The notes beneath the pieces were generated by a model, which was not told the origin of the DNA, made no database searches, and saw nothing but the letters and a program-made list of their open reading frames with translations. A stretch of DNA of 64,000 nt, taken from the NCBI RefSeq assembly GCF_009764685.1, contig NZ_VHLM01000013.1:19156-83155 (forward strand). Reading direction: 5' to 3'. Origin of the DNA: Flavobacterium sp. I-STPP5a. Its GTDB lineage: Bacteria > Bacteroidota > Bacteroidia > Flavobacteriales > Flavobacteriaceae. This document shows positions 36,962-46,520 of the stretch, in pieces. The translations under genes were made by a program, and so were the position numbers. The first letter of the stretch is position 1; each line of letters opens with the position of its first letter.

Positions 36962-37720
36962 TTACTTTCGTTTACGAGCGTCTGGTTTTCCACCTTTGTT
37001 AAAAGGTTTTCTATCTCCTCTTGGAGAATCACCACCTTTACCTCCAGCACCAGATTGTTTTTTGTCCATTCCGGCTAGTGGAGAAAGATCTCTCTTTCCA
37101 TAAACTTCACCTTTCATGATCCACACTTTGATACCCATTCTACCATAAGTAGTATGCGCTTCAGCCAAAGCATAATCAATATCAGCTCTGAAAGTTGATA
37201 GAGGAATTCTACCTTCTTTGAAACCCTCTGAACGAGCCATCTCAGCACCATTCAAACGACCAGAAATCAAAACTTTGATACCTTCTGCATTCATACGCAT
37301 AGAAGCAGCAATAGCCATTTTGATTGCACGTCTGTAAGAAATTCTACTTTCGATTTGACGACAGATGCTTGTAGCAACTAGATACGCGTCAAGTTCAGGT
37401 CTTTTAATTTCAAAGATGTTAATTTGAACCTCTTTGTCAGTAATTTTCTTAAGTTCTTCTTTCAACTTGTCTACCTCTTGTCCACCTTTACCGATAATAA
37501 TACCAGGTCTAGCAGTAGTGATAGTAACGGTTACAAGTTTTAAAGTTCTCTCGATTATTACTTTTGATACACTAGCTTTTGATAAACGAGCATGGATGTA
37601 CTTTCTGATTTTGTGATCTTCGGCAAGTTTATCACCGTAATCATTTCCACCATACCAGTTTGAGTCCCATCCTCTGATAATACCAAGTCTGTTTCCAATT
37701 GGATTTGTCTTTTGTCCCAT
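36962..37720 (-). CDS. rpsC: 30S ribosomal protein S3
   Basis: 252-aa protein with a KH domain ([20 protein letters not shown]) and the S3 C-terminal domain ([24 protein letters not shown] region; [20 protein letters not shown]). A glycine/lysine-rich tail ([20 protein letters not shown]) extends it beyond the E. coli length. It lies five bp below rplV. Confidence 0.98.
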   Translation of the reverse strand: MGQKTNPIGNRLGIIRGWDSNWYGGNDYGDKLAEDHKIRKYIHARLSKASVSKVIIERTLKLVTVTITTARPGIIIGKGGQEVDKLKEELKKITDKEVQINIFEIKRPELDAYLVATSICRQIESRISYRRAIKMAIAASMRMNAEGIKVLISGRLNGAEMARSEGFKEGRIPLSTFRADIDYALAEAHTTYGRMGIKVWIMKGEVYGKRDLSPLAGMDKKQSGAGGKGGDSPRGDRKPFNKGGKPDARKRK

Positions 37721-37725
37721 GCTGC

Positions 37726-38139
37726 TTAAGAATTGCTTTGTGTGTTATTGATAGCCCCTAACACGATTGTAACGTGATTAGAACGTTTTCTTATTCTATG
37801 TGCTCTTCCTTGTGGAGCTGGACGAAGTCTTTTCAACATCATACCACCATCTACACGGATTTCCTTAACAAATAAACCAGCTTCTTCCATATTAGCTTCA
37901 GGGTTTTTTGCTTGCCAGTTAGCAATTACAGATAAAACCAATTTTTCTAATTTTCTTGAAGCTTCTTTAGAACTAAATCTTAGTATGTTAAGTGCTCTTT
38001 CTACCTTCTGACCTCTTACTAGATCTGCTACTAAGCGCATTTTTCTAGGTGAAGTAGGGCAGTTATTTAACTTTGCGAAGGCCAAAGACTTATTTGCCTC
38101 TTTTCTTGCATCTGCTGTTTCTCTTTTACGAACTCCCAT
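37726..38139 (-). CDS. rplV: 50S ribosomal protein L22
   Basis: 137-aa exit-tunnel protein. [40 protein letters not shown] and the tunnel loop [20 protein letters not shown] are clear. The macrolide-linked loop looks normal. Six bp below rpsS. Confidence 0.98.
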   Translation of the reverse strand: MGVRKRETADARKEANKSLAFAKLNNCPTSPRKMRLVADLVRGQKVERALNILRFSSKEASRKLEKLVLSVIANWQAKNPEANMEEAGLFVKEIRVDGGMMLKRLRPAPQGRAHRIRKRSNHVTIVLGAINNTQSNS

Positions 38140-38145
38140 TGCTTC

Positions 38146-38424
38146 TTATTTTTTACCTTTATTTTTTGCTCCAGCATGACCTCTAAAAGATCTAGTTGGT
38201 GAAAATTCTCCTAATTTGTGACCTACCATGTTTTCAGTTACATAAACCGGTACAAATTGACGACCGTTGTGAACTGCAATAGTTTGTCCAACAAAATCTG
38301 GAGTAATCATAGAAGCTCTAGACCAAGTCTTAACCACTCCTTTATTTCCACCTGCAATATTTTCTTGAACTTTTTTGTCTAATTTATAATGAACAAAAGG
38401 TCCTTTTTTTAATGAACGTGCCAT
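38146..38424 (-). CDS. rpsS: 30S ribosomal protein S19
   Basis: 92-aa head protein. [40 protein letters not shown] and [17 protein letters not shown] are diagnostic. Six bp below rplB. Confidence 0.98.
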   Translation of the reverse strand: MARSLKKGPFVHYKLDKKVQENIAGGNKGVVKTWSRASMITPDFVGQTIAVHNGRQFVPVYVTENMVGHKLGEFSPTRSFRGHAGAKNKGKK

Positions 38425-38430
38425 ATCTTA

Positions 38431-39255
38431 TTATTTCTTTCTACGTTCTACGATATACTTGTTACTCGGGTTTTTCTTAGAACGTGTTCTATAACCTTTT
38501 GCTGGTATTCCATTTCTTGAACGTGGATGTCCACCAGAAGAACGTCCTTCACCACCTCCCATTGGGTGATCTACAGGGTTCATTGCTACAGGTCTTGTTC
38601 TAGGTCTTCTACCTAACCATCTAGTTCTACCAGCTTTACCAGAAACAACTAATTGATGATCAGAGTTAGATACAGCTCCAATTGTTGCAGAACAAGTTAA
38701 CAAGATCAATCTTGTTTCACCTGAAGGCATTTTAATTGTAGCGTATTTACCATCTCTTGCCATTAATTGAGCAAAAGTTCCAGCAGAACGTGCAATAACT
38801 GCACCTTGACCAGGTCTCAATTCAATACAAGAAATTACAGTTCCTAGTGGAACTCTACTTAAAGGTAAAGTATTACCAATCTCAGGTTGAGACTCTGGAC
38901 CTGAAACAAGTTTCTGACCAACTTTCAATCCGTTTTGAGCGATAATATAAGTTTTCTCACCATCAGCATAAGCTAATAAAGCGATAAATGCAGTTCTGTT
39001 TGGATCATATTCGATTGATTTAACCGTAGCAGGAATTCCTTCTTTAGTACGTTTAAAATCAATAATACGATATCTCTGCTTGTGACCACCACCCGTATAA
39101 CGCATGGTCATCTTTCCTTGACTATTTCTACCACCAGAGTTTTTTATCGGCGCTATCAAAGAGCGTTCCGGCTTATCAGTTGTAATGGCGTCATAACCAT
39201 TCACAACTCTAAATCGCTGACCTGGGGTAATAGGTTTTAATTTTCTTACTGACAT
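38431..39255 (-). CDS. rplB: 50S ribosomal protein L2
   Basis: 274-aa protein needed for peptidyl transfer. [40 protein letters not shown], and the catalytic-centre loop [20 protein letters not shown] containing the conserved histidine. Six bp below rplW. Confidence 0.98.
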   Translation of the reverse strand: MSVRKLKPITPGQRFRVVNGYDAITTDKPERSLIAPIKNSGGRNSQGKMTMRYTGGGHKQRYRIIDFKRTKEGIPATVKSIEYDPNRTAFIALLAYADGEKTYIIAQNGLKVGQKLVSGPESQPEIGNTLPLSRVPLGTVISCIELRPGQGAVIARSAGTFAQLMARDGKYATIKMPSGETRLILLTCSATIGAVSNSDHQLVVSGKAGRTRWLGRRPRTRPVAMNPVDHPMGGGEGRSSGGHPRSRNGIPAKGYRTRSKKNPSNKYIVERRKK

Positions 39256-39261
39256 TTTATC

Positions 39262-39552
39262 TTAGATATTGTTGTAAAAATCAATTGTTTCTCCTTCTTG
39301 TACTTGAACAATCGCTTTTTTAATTGCATTTGTCTTTCCACTGATTAAACCACTTTTAGTGTATTTAGTAGTTCTATCTGGTCTCACATTCATTGTGTTA
39401 ACACTAACAATAGTTACACCATAAGCAGCCTCAACAGCTTTCTTAATTTGTACTTTGTTTGCTTTTCTGTCAACAACGAATCCGAAGCGGTTTAAAACTT
39501 CACTTTCTTTGGTTACTTTTTCCGTTACTATAGGCTTAATAATGATGCTCAT
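39262..39552 (-). CDS. rplW: 50S ribosomal protein L23
   Basis: 96-aa exit-site protein that docks trigger factor and [43 protein letters not shown] and MNVRPDRTTKYTKSGLISGK identify it. Six bp below rplD. Confidence 0.97.
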   Translation of the reverse strand: MSIIIKPIVTEKVTKESEVLNRFGFVVDRKANKVQIKKAVEAAYGVTIVSVNTMNVRPDRTTKYTKSGLISGKTNAIKKAIVQVQEGETIDFYNNI

Positions 39553-39558
39553 ATCCTA

Positions 39559-40188
39559 TTATTTACTTAAATTTTCTTCAATTATCTCCAAAGAACTCTC
39601 TAAAAGCACTAAATTATTAGCGTTTAATATAGCGTAAGTGCTTAATTCTAAGCTGCTTACAACGCTAGAGCTTTTTAAATTACGTGACGACAAATATACA
39701 TTTTTATTTGAATCACCCAATACAAAAAGGGATTTTTTATTCTCTAACTCTAAAGCTTTCAAAACGTTGATGAAATTTTTAGTGTTTGGAGTTTCAAAAT
39801 TAAAGTCTTCAAGAACGATAATGTTTGACTCTTTAGCTTTGATAGAAAAAGCAGATTTTCTAGCTAAACGCTTTAAGTTTTTATTCAATTTGAAAGAATA
39901 ACTTCTTGGTCTTGGACCAAAAACAGTTCCTCCACCTTTAAATAAAGGGTTTTTAGCACTACCTGCACGGGCTGTACCTGTACCTTTTTGCTTTTTTATC
40001 TTACGAGTACTTCCCGCAACTTCAGCTCTTTCTTTAGCTTTGTGCGTTCCTTGTCTTTGATTAGCAAGATATTGCTTTACATCAAGATATACTGCGTGAT
40101 TGTTTGGCTCTATACCAAATACTGAATCAGAAAGTTGAACTTTTCTTCCAGTATCTTTTCCGTTGAAATCTAATACTTTTGCTTCCAT
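39559..40188 (-). CDS. rplD: 50S ribosomal protein L4
   Basis: 209-aa exit-tunnel protein, the autoregulator of the S10 operon in E. coli. The conserved loop KKQKGTGTARAGSAKNPLFK and GGGTVFGPRPRSYSFKLNKN are present. Its ATG overlaps the rplC stop by one base (TAATG), indicating translational coupling. If L4 regulates its own operon here, the target would be the leader at 40806-40873. Confidence 0.97.
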   Translation of the reverse strand: MEAKVLDFNGKDTGRKVQLSDSVFGIEPNNHAVYLDVKQYLANQRQGTHKAKERAEVAGSTRKIKKQKGTGTARAGSAKNPLFKGGGTVFGPRPRSYSFKLNKNLKRLARKSAFSIKAKESNIIVLEDFNFETPNTKNFINVLKALELENKKSLFVLGDSNKNVYLSSRNLKSSSVVSSLELSTYAILNANNLVLLESSLEIIEENLSK

Positions 40189-40805
40189 TACTTCTGAATG
40201 ATTACATAAGAGTTGTTATGACCAGGAACACATCCTTTAATAACAAGTAGGTTCTTTTCAGCCACTACTTTTAAAACTCTAAGGTTTTGAACTTTTACAT
40301 TGTCTCCTCCCATACGTCCAGCCATACGCATTCCTTTGAATACTCTAGATGGATAAGAAGAAGCTCCCACAGAACCTGGCGCTCTTAAACGGTTGTGCTG
40401 ACCGTGAGTTGCTTGACCAACACCACCAAAACCGTGACGTTTTACAACCCCTTGGAAACCTTTACCTTTAGATACACCTTGTACATCTACAAACTCACCT
40501 TCAGCAAAAATAGAAACATCAATAAGATCTCCTAATTTTTGTTCAGTTGCAAAATCTTGGAATTCAACGACTTTTTTCTTAGCTACAGTTCCAGCTTTTT
40601 TAAAGTGACCTAAAGCCGCTTTTGTGGAATGTTTCTCGTTTTTGTCATCGAAACCTAGTTGCAACGCTTCATACCCGTCAACACCTTTGGTTCTGACTTG
40701 GGTAACAACACATGGACCCGCTTCGATTACCGTACAAGGAATATTCTTCCCGTTTTCGTCGAAAATACTAGTCATGCCGATTTTTCTACCAATTAACCCA
40801 GACAT
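40188..40805 (-). CDS. rplC: 50S ribosomal protein L3
   Basis: 205-aa protein near the peptidyl transferase centre. [40 protein letters not shown] and HRAPGS-type [20 protein letters not shown] are diagnostic. It is the first gene after a strong terminator and has its own promoter, so the S10 operon here starts at rplC rather than rpsJ. Confidence 0.98.
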   Translation of the reverse strand: MSGLIGRKIGMTSIFDENGKNIPCTVIEAGPCVVTQVRTKGVDGYEALQLGFDDKNEKHSTKAALGHFKKAGTVAKKKVVEFQDFATEQKLGDLIDVSIFAEGEFVDVQGVSKGKGFQGVVKRHGFGGVGQATHGQHNRLRAPGSVGASSYPSRVFKGMRMAGRMGGDNVKVQNLRVLKVVAEKNLLVIKGCVPGHNNSYVIIQK

Positions 40806-40829
40806 AAATATTAATTATTAATTACTAAA

Positions 40830-40873
40830 ACTCCCTTCAATTTAAAAACAACAGCTGTTCTCAAACAGGGAGT
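40830..40873 (-). promoter_or_regulatory. rplC: Inverted repeat in rplC leader, candidate autoregulatory element
   Basis: On the minus strand ACTCCCT (40867-40873) pairs with AGGGAGT (40830-40836). The enclosed sequence holds the 10-base palindrome AACAGCTGTT. The 7-bp GC-containing stem is striking in such AT-rich DNA. The predicted start site falls close to the left arm, so it could be either an RNA leader structure or a DNA operator. Confidence 0.5.
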
Positions 40874-40874
40874 G

Positions 40875-40905
40875 CAAAAGTATACATTAAAATCGGATAT
40901 ACCAA
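40875..40905 (-). promoter_or_regulatory. rplC: Promoter of the rplC operon
   Basis: Minus strand: TTG (40903-40905), 20-bp spacer, TACTTTTG (40875-40882). Both elements match the Bacteroidota sigma consensus. Confidence 0.7.
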
Positions 40906-41091
40906 ACAGTTACAAAAATTAAATAACTCATTATCAAAAACAAAACTTTTAAAAACTAAACAAACAGTCACTCCATAACATAATACACATTTCGATTCAT
41001 GTTATTTCAAGGAATAAATAATAAAAAAAATTAGAAAAAAACATTACTAATAATCCGCTCATACCCTATAAATCAAAACATTTCATTTTAT

Positions 41092-41125
41092 TCCAAAAAA
41101 AAAGCGGAACAAAATGTTCCGCTTT
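41092..41125 (-). terminator. rpsJ: Intrinsic terminator after rpsJ
   Basis: AAAGCGGAACA and TGTTCCGCTTT form a perfect 11-bp stem with a 3-base loop, followed by nine T residues on the minus strand, 16 bp past the rpsJ stop. It splits the str part from the S10 part of the cluster. Confidence 0.95.
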
Positions 41126-41140
41126 ATAAAAAAAATATAC

Positions 41141-41446
41141 TTAAACTTTAATTTCAACTTCTACTCCACTAGGCAATTCTAGTTTCATTAAAGCATCAAT
41201 AGTTTTTGAAGACGAAGAGTAAATATCAATCAATCTCTTGTAAGACATTACTTCAAACTGCTCTCTAGCCTTCTTATTTACGTGCGGTGAACGCAATACT
41301 GTAAACAATTTTTTGTGAGTTGGTAACGGAATAGGACCAGTTACAACAGCACCAGTAGTTTTTACTGTTTTTACAATCTTCTCAGCAGACTTGTCTACCA
41401 ACATGTGATCGTAAGATTTTAATTTTATTCTGATTTTTTGACTCAT
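41141..41446 (-). CDS. rpsJ: 30S ribosomal protein S10
   Basis: 101-aa protein, also known as the antitermination factor Nus[41 protein letters not shown] and [20 protein letters not shown] are diagnostic. It follows fusA by 11 bp and belongs to the str operon here; tuf is absent. Confidence 0.98.
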
Positions 41447-41457
41447 TTTCTTAAAGA

Positions 41458-43614
41458 TTAAGCGTTTCCTTTTGCTTTTTTAATTACTGCTTCTGAAATA
41501 TTAGAAGGCGTCTCTGAATAGTGAGAGAATTCCATTGTAGAAGTTGCTCTACCAGATGATAATGTTCTTAATGTTGTAACATATCCAAACATCTCTGATA
41601 AAGGCACATCAGCCTTAATAGTTTTAGCACCATTTCTATCTCCCATGTCACTCACCTGACCTCTACGACGGTTGATATCACCAACGATATCTCCCATGTT
41701 TTCTTCTGGCGTAATAACTTCCATTTTCATGATTGGCTCCAAAATTACAGCACCAGCAGCTTTTGCTACCTCTCTATAACCCATTCTTGCCGCTAACTCA
41801 AAAGAAAGCGCATCAGAATCCACAGGGTGGAAAGATCCATCTAATAAAGTAACCTTTAAACTATCAACTTGATATCCTGCTAAAGGACCAGTTTTCATTG
41901 CTTCACGGAAACCTTTTTCAACTGAAGGTATGTACTCTTTTGGAACGTTACCACCTTTCACAGCATTAACAAACTGTAATCCAACTGGAGCCTTACCATC
42001 AACTTCATCAGCAGGCTCAAGAATAAATACGATATCACCGAATTTACCACGACCTCCAGATTGTTTTTTGTAAGTCTCTCTGTGTTGTGCTTTTTTAGTA
42101 AACGCTTCTTTATATTCAACTTGAGGCTCACCTTGGTTCACTTCAACTTTAAATTCACGTTTCATACGATCTACCAAGATATCTAAGTGAAGCTCACCCA
42201 TACCAGAAATAATCGTTTGCCCAGAAGCTTCATCAGTTCTAACAGTAAATGTTGGATCCTCTTCAGCTAGCTTAGCCAAAGCCATACCCATCTTATCAAC
42301 GTCAGCTTTAGTTTTAGGCTCAATAGCAATACCAATTACTGGTGCAGGGAATTTCATTGACTCAAGAATAATTGGGTGTTTTTCATCACACAATGTATCT
42401 CCAGTTTTGATATCTTTAAAACCAACAGCCGCTCCAATATCTCCTGCCTCGATATACTCGATTGGGTTTTGTTTGTTTGCGTGCATTTGGTAGATACGAG
42501 AAATTCTTTCTTTATTTCCAGAACGCGTGTTCAAGACATAAGAACCCGCATCTAAACGACCTGAATAAGCACGGAAGAAAGCTAAACGCCCTACGAATGG
42601 GTCAGTAGCGATTTTAAATGCTAAAGCTGCAAATGGCTCTTTAACATCTGGCTTACGCAAGATTTTAGTTTGATCTTCTTCTAAAAGTTCAGCATCATCA
42701 GGGTGAATCCCTTCAATACCTTCTTTATCCATTGGAGATGGCAAGTATTTACATACTGCATCCAACATGAATTGAACCCCTTTGTTTTTGAAAGATGAAC
42801 CAGCAATCATAGGAATAATTGCCATATCCATTACAGCTGCTCTTAAAGCGATGTTGATCTCTTCTTCCGTGATAGAATCTGGATCTTCCATATACTTATC
42901 AAGTAAGTTTTCATCATAATCAGCAACTGCTTCAATAAGAATGTCTCTGTACTCTTTTACTTCATCAACCATATCAGCAGGAATATCAACAACTTCATAA
43001 GTTGCTCCCATTCCAGCATCATCCCAAACAATAGCTTGGTTTCTTACTAAATCTACAACACCTTTGAAATCATTTTCTTCACCAATTGGCAAAGTAATCG
43101 CAACAGCGTTAGATTTTAACATGTCTCTTACTTGTTGACATACCATCAAAAAGTTAGATCCTTGTCTATCCATTTTATTAACAAAACCAATACGAGGAAC
43201 TCTATATTGATCTGCCAATCTCCAGTTCGTTTCTGATTGTGGCTCAACACCATCAACAGCACTAAACAAGAAAACTAAACCATCAAGTACACGCAAAGAT
43301 CTGTTTACTTCGACTGTAAAGTCAACGTGTCCAGGAGTATCAATGATATTAAAGTGATAAGGCAAGGTCTCAGGTAAAATTTTACCTTGAGTAGTTGGAA
43401 AATTCCATTCACAAGTTGTAGCCGCAGAAGTAATAGTAATACCTCTTTCTTGCTCTTGTGCCATCCAGTCCATTGTTGCAGCACCATCGTGCACTTCACC
43501 AATTTTATGTGATTTTCCTGTATAGAATAATATACGCTCCGTTGTTGTTGTTTTACCAGCATCAATGTGAGCAGCAATACCTATGTTTCTTGTATATTTA
43601 AGTTCTCTAGCCAT
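41458..43614 (-). CDS. fusA: Elongation factor G
   Basis: 718-aa translocase GTPase. G1 is [17 protein letters not shown] (near residue 15), G3 is [21 protein letters not shown]4 NKMD in [13 protein letters not shown]. Domain IV has [18 protein letters not shown] and [20 protein letters not shown]. Domain V has [20 protein letters not shown]. It lies in the str operon between rpsG and rpsJ. It looks like the primary EF-G rather than the EF-G2 or FusB-like paralogue. Confidence 0.98.
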   Translation of the reverse strand: MARELKYTRNIGIAAHIDAGKTTTTERILFYTGKSHKIGEVHDGAATMDWMAQEQERGITITSAATTCEWNFPTTQGKILPETLPYHFNIIDTPGHVDFTVEVNRSLRVLDGLVFLFSAVDGVEPQSETNWRLADQYRVPRIGFVNKMDRQGSNFLMVCQQVRDMLKSNAVAITLPIGEENDFKGVVDLVRNQAIVWDDAGMGATYEVVDIPADMVDEVKEYRDILIEAVADYDENLLDKYMEDPDSITEEEINIALRAAVMDMAIIPMIAGSSFKNKGVQFMLDAVCKYLPSPMDKEGIEGIHPDDAELLEEDQTKILRKPDVKEPFAALAFKIATDPFVGRLAFFRAYSGRLDAGSYVLNTRSGNKERISRIYQMHANKQNPIEYIEAGDIGAAVGFKDIKTGDTLCDEKHPIILESMKFPAPVIGIAIEPKTKADVDKMGMALAKLAEEDPTFTVRTDEASGQTIISGMGELHLDILVDRMKREFKVEVNQGEPQVEYKEAFTKKAQHRETYKKQSGGRGKFGDIVFILEPADEVDGKAPVGLQFVNAVKGGNVPKEYIPSVEKGFREAMKTGPLAGYQVDSLKVTLLDGSFHPVDSDALSFELAARMGYREVAKAAGAVILEPIMKMEVITPEENMGDIVGDINRRRGQVSDMGDRNGAKTIKADVPLSEMFGYVTTLRTLSSGRATSTMEFSHYSETPSNISEAVIKKAKGNA

Positions 43615-43624
43615 TTCTTAAGGA

Positions 43625-44101
43625 TTAAAATCTAAAGTGAGAGAAAGCTTTGTTAGCTTCAGCCATTTTGTGTGTATCCATTCTTTTCTTAACAGCAGCA
43701 CCTTCTTCTTTAGCAGCAGCTAAACACTCTGATGCTAATCTTTGAGCCATTGACTTTTCGTTTCTTCTTCTTGAATAAAGAATTAACCATTTCATCGCCA
43801 TAGAAATTTTTCTATCTGGACGAATTTGCATTGGAATTTGAAATGTAGCTCCACCCACTCTACGTGAACGAACTTCTACGTGAGGCATAACATTAGTTAA
43901 TGCATCTTTCCAGATTTCTAATGCTGGTTTTTCAGCATCTTGTTTTTTAGATTCAATAATATCAATTGCATCATAAAATACTTTAAACGCTGTAGATTTT
44001 TTTCCATCCCACATTAAGTTGTTCACAAAACGTGTTACCAGTTGATCATTAAATCTTGGATCTGGTAAAAGTGGTCTTTTCTTTGCCGCTCTTTTTCTCA
44101 T
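43625..44101 (-). CDS. rpsG: 30S ribosomal protein S7
   Basis: 158-aa head protein that nucleates the 30S head. [40 protein letters not shown] and [20 protein letters not shown] are diagnostic. The 98-bp gap to rpsL is wide for this operon and holds a short heptamer repeat. Confidence 0.98.
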   Translation of the reverse strand: MRKRAAKKRPLLPDPRFNDQLVTRFVNNLMWDGKKSTAFKVFYDAIDIIESKKQDAEKPALEIWKDALTNVMPHVEVRSRRVGGATFQIPMQIRPDRKISMAMKWLILYSRRRNEKSMAQRLASECLAAAKEEGAAVKKRMDTHKMAEANKAFSHFRF

Positions 44102-44163
44102 GTCTTTTGTTGTTAAAAGTCTTAACGTCTCCTGTCCAAATGTCTTAAAATAGCAAAAGCTGC

Positions 44164-44192
44164 CTTAAACTTTTGACTTTCGACTTTTGACT
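44164..44192. repeat. Short heptamer repeat in the rpsL-rpsG spacer
   Basis: On the minus strand the units AGTCAAA, AGTCGAA, AGTCAAA, AGTTTAA follow one another in a 7-base register, resembling the AGT-containing heptamers at 5.6-10 kb. Confidence 0.5.
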
Positions 44193-44199
44193 AATTAAA

Positions 44200-44583
44200 T
44201 TACTTTTTTGCTTCTTTTGGGCGTTTTGCTCCGTACTTAGATCTTCTTTGCGTTCTTCCTGCTACTCCTGACGTATCAAGTGCACCACGAACGATGTGAT
44301 ATCTAACTCCTGGTAAATCTTTTACCCTTCCACCCCTAACTAATACTATCGAGTGCTCTTGTAAATTGTGTCCTTCACCAGGGATGTAAGCATTCACTTC
44401 GTTACCATTTGTCAAACGTACACGCGCTACTTTACGCATTGCAGAGTTTGGTTTTTTTGGTGTTGTAGTGTAAACACGCGTACAAACCCCTCTTCTTTGA
44501 GGACAAGAATCTAAAGCAACCGATTTACTCTTCTTAGTTATCTGAGTTCTTCCTGTTCTTACTAATTGTTGAATTGTTGGCAT
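44200..44583 (-). CDS. rpsL: 30S ribosomal protein S12
   Basis: 127-aa decoding-centre protein. [40 protein letters not shown] with the lysine corresponding to K43 (KPNSA), and [20 protein letters not shown] with the region of K88. Both lysines linked to streptomycin response are wild type (TTPKKPNS and GRVKDLPG). First gene of the str operon. Confidence 0.98.
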
Positions 44584-44613
44584 AATTAATACTAAAAATT
44601 TCTTATTATATTA

Positions 44614-44666
44614 AATTCCCGCTTTTTACGGGGTTGCAAATGTAGAAAATATTTTTTACTCTACAA
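44614..44666 (-). promoter_or_regulatory. rpsL: Promoter and leader hairpin of the str operon
   Basis: Minus strand: TTG (44664-44666), 19-bp spacer, TACATTTG (44637-44644), a textbook Bacteroidota promoter. The early leader carries CCCG-TAAAAAG-CGGG, a small GC hairpin near the predicted RNA start, which could stabilise or regulate the mRNA. Confidence 0.75.
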
Positions 44667-44705
44667 ACGTTAAACTATTAATTTTCAATTAGATTATTTA
44701 GAACT

Positions 44706-44735
44706 TTGAAAATCATTACAAAGATCTCATATTTG
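44706..44735 (+). promoter_or_regulatory. Promoter of the Omp85-like gene
   Basis: TTG (44706-44708), 19-bp spacer, CATATTTG (44728-44735; first base differs from TAnnTTTG). It lies 18 bp upstream of the ATG at 44754, back to back with the rpsL promoter. Confidence 0.5.
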
Positions 44736-44753
44736 TAACACAAAATTCACATT

Positions 44754-46436
44754 ATGAGCAATAAGAAAAAAATGCTTCTTTTATTTTTGTTTTTGTTTGT
44801 AGAAAGTATTTGTAACGCTCAAGAGTTTCGATTACAAATCATTGGAAATTCAAAAGAAGAAACCAAAATTATAGACTCCTTAAATTATCAAACCAAACAC
44901 AAAAACATTAATTCTATAAAAGAGGAAATACAAAAATTCCTAAAAAAAACTTCCTCGCTAGGCTATATTGAAGCAAAACAATTGCCTCTAAATAAAGTCA
45001 ACGACTCTACATTTACCAATAGAATTGAACTTGGACAACAAACAACAAGAATACTTATCACAATTGAGGATCAAGAAACGATAGCACTATTAAAACTTAA
45101 AAAAAGCACAATTGAAATCCCTTATGCGGAAGTAGAAAATTTTTTAAACCAAACTTTAGATCTTTTAGATGACAAGGGCTACATTTTTGCAACACTAAAA
45201 CTAAATACAATAAAAAGCGAAAAATCTATTCTAAATACAGAATTACACATTCAAAAAAACGCATTCCGAAGCATCAATGCCATAGTAATAAAGCAAACAG
45301 AAAAAAAAAAATTCCCAAAAGGTCATCTCACTCAAATTAACCGAAAATACAAAAACAAACTATTTAATTTAAAAATTCTCGAAAAAATTAATGCCGATTT
45401 TAATCAGCTCAGCTTTGCAAATCAAACAAAATACCCCGAATTTTTAGCTACCACAGACACGACCAAAGTATACGTTTATCTCGAAAAGAAAAATTCAAAT
45501 ACATTTGATGGCTTTGTCGGCTTTAACAACAATGAAAATCGTTTTACACTAAATGGCTTCTTAGACCTTCAACTTGAAAATATATTAAATAAAGGAGAAC
45601 AAATACAAATATTTTGGAAGAGCGACGGCAATGATCAAAAAACATTTAAAGCTAGCTTTTCTTTACCTTATCTTTTTAATTCACCTATTGGAATTCAAAG
45701 CGATTTACAAATTTTCAGGCAAGACACAACATTTCAAAACACAAAAACAACTCTAGGCTTAAACTATATATTAAAAAACAATTCGAAAATAAATCTAGAA
45801 TACAAATCAACCCAATCTAGCAAGATTGAGAACATTAATATCAACATAGAAGGATTTAACAACAATTTCATTACTGTAGGATATGACAACAATCATTTAC
45901 TTTCGAGTAACAGAAAAATAAAAACTCAATTAACTACTAGCACTACAATTGGAGCAGGCAATAGATTAATCAACATTGAAAGCAAAAAACCTACACAACA
46001 ATTTCAAATAGATTTAAAAAATAAATTAACATTTGAATTCAACAACAAACACTCGATACACATTAATAATCAAAACTATTATTTGTCTAGTAAAGAATAC
46101 GTAGAAAATGAACTAAACCGTTTTGGAGGTTTTAAAAGCGTACGCGGTTTTAGAGAAAACAGCATCATGACTTACCTATTCACGACATTTATGACCGAAT
46201 ACCGCTTTGCACTAACACCTAAACTATATATACACAGCATTGTAGATTTAGCTTACTACGAAACAAAATTACAGAATACACTTAAAAGCAATAATTTAAC
46301 AGGAATAGGTTTTGGACTAGCTACCCAAACAAGAAACGGATTATTGCACATAGCGATAGCTAGCGGCACCGAATACACCCAAAAAAACAAAACTAAAAAC
46401 ACTATACTTCATGTTAGCTACAACATTAAATTCTAA
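44754..46436 (+). CDS. Omp85/TamA-like outer-membrane protein
   Basis: 560-aa secreted protein with a signal peptide (LLLFLFLFVESICNAQ, cleavage near residue 22). Residues ~25-250 resemble POTRA-like modules. From about residue 250 a series of amphipathic strands forms a beta-barrel. It contains the Omp85 lid-lock motif VRGF in NRFGGFKSVRGFRENS near residue 460 and ends in a C-terminal phenylalanine (HVSYNIKF). Such proteins insert or secrete outer-membrane proteins. It is shorter than BamA, so not the main assembly factor. It is 84 bp upstream of a SusC gene in the same direction, suggesting a role with that uptake system. No lipoprotein partner is seen. Confidence 0.75.
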   Translation: MSNKKKMLLLFLFLFVESICNAQEFRLQIIGNSKEETKIIDSLNYQTKHKNINSIKEEIQKFLKKTSSLGYIEAKQLPLNKVNDSTFTNRIELGQQTTRILITIEDQETIALLKLKKSTIEIPYAEVENFLNQTLDLLDDKGYIFATLKLNTIKSEKSILNTELHIQKNAFRSINAIVIKQTEKKKFPKGHLTQINRKYKNKLFNLKILEKINADFNQLSFANQTKYPEFLATTDTTKVYVYLEKKNSNTFDGFVGFNNNENRFTLNGFLDLQLENILNKGEQIQIFWKSDGNDQKTFKASFSLPYLFNSPIGIQSDLQIFRQDTTFQNTKTTLGLNYILKNNSKINLEYKSTQSSKIENININIEGFNNNFITVGYDNNHLLSSNRKIKTQLTTSTTIGAGNRLINIESKKPTQQFQIDLKNKLTFEFNNKHSIHINNQNYYLSSKEYVENELNRFGGFKSVRGFRENSIMTYLFTTFMTEYRFALTPKLYIHSIVDLAYYETKLQNTLKSNNLTGIGFGLATQTRNGLLHIAIASGTEYTQKNKTKNTILHVSYNIKF

Positions 46437-46520
46437 ATTTTAACATAAAAAAACACTTTTTCATTAGGAATGTTAAGAAAATATTAAGAAGTTTGTTGAA
46501 CTAATTCAAAATATTAAAAA

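Larger units (their letters stand above)
40806..41140. other. 335-bp gap: terminator, rplC promoter and leader
   Basis: Between rpsJ and rplC. It holds the rpsJ terminator (41092-41125), the rplC promoter (40875-40905) and an inverted repeat in or at the start of the rplC leader (40830-40873). The middle part 40910-41090 is AT-rich with nothing recognised. Confidence 0.75.

Noticed and set aside
44754..46436. BamA, the essential barrel assembly protein
   Set aside because: At 560 aa it is too short for BamA with five POTRA domains; only the general Omp85 barrel features and VRGF motif are supported.
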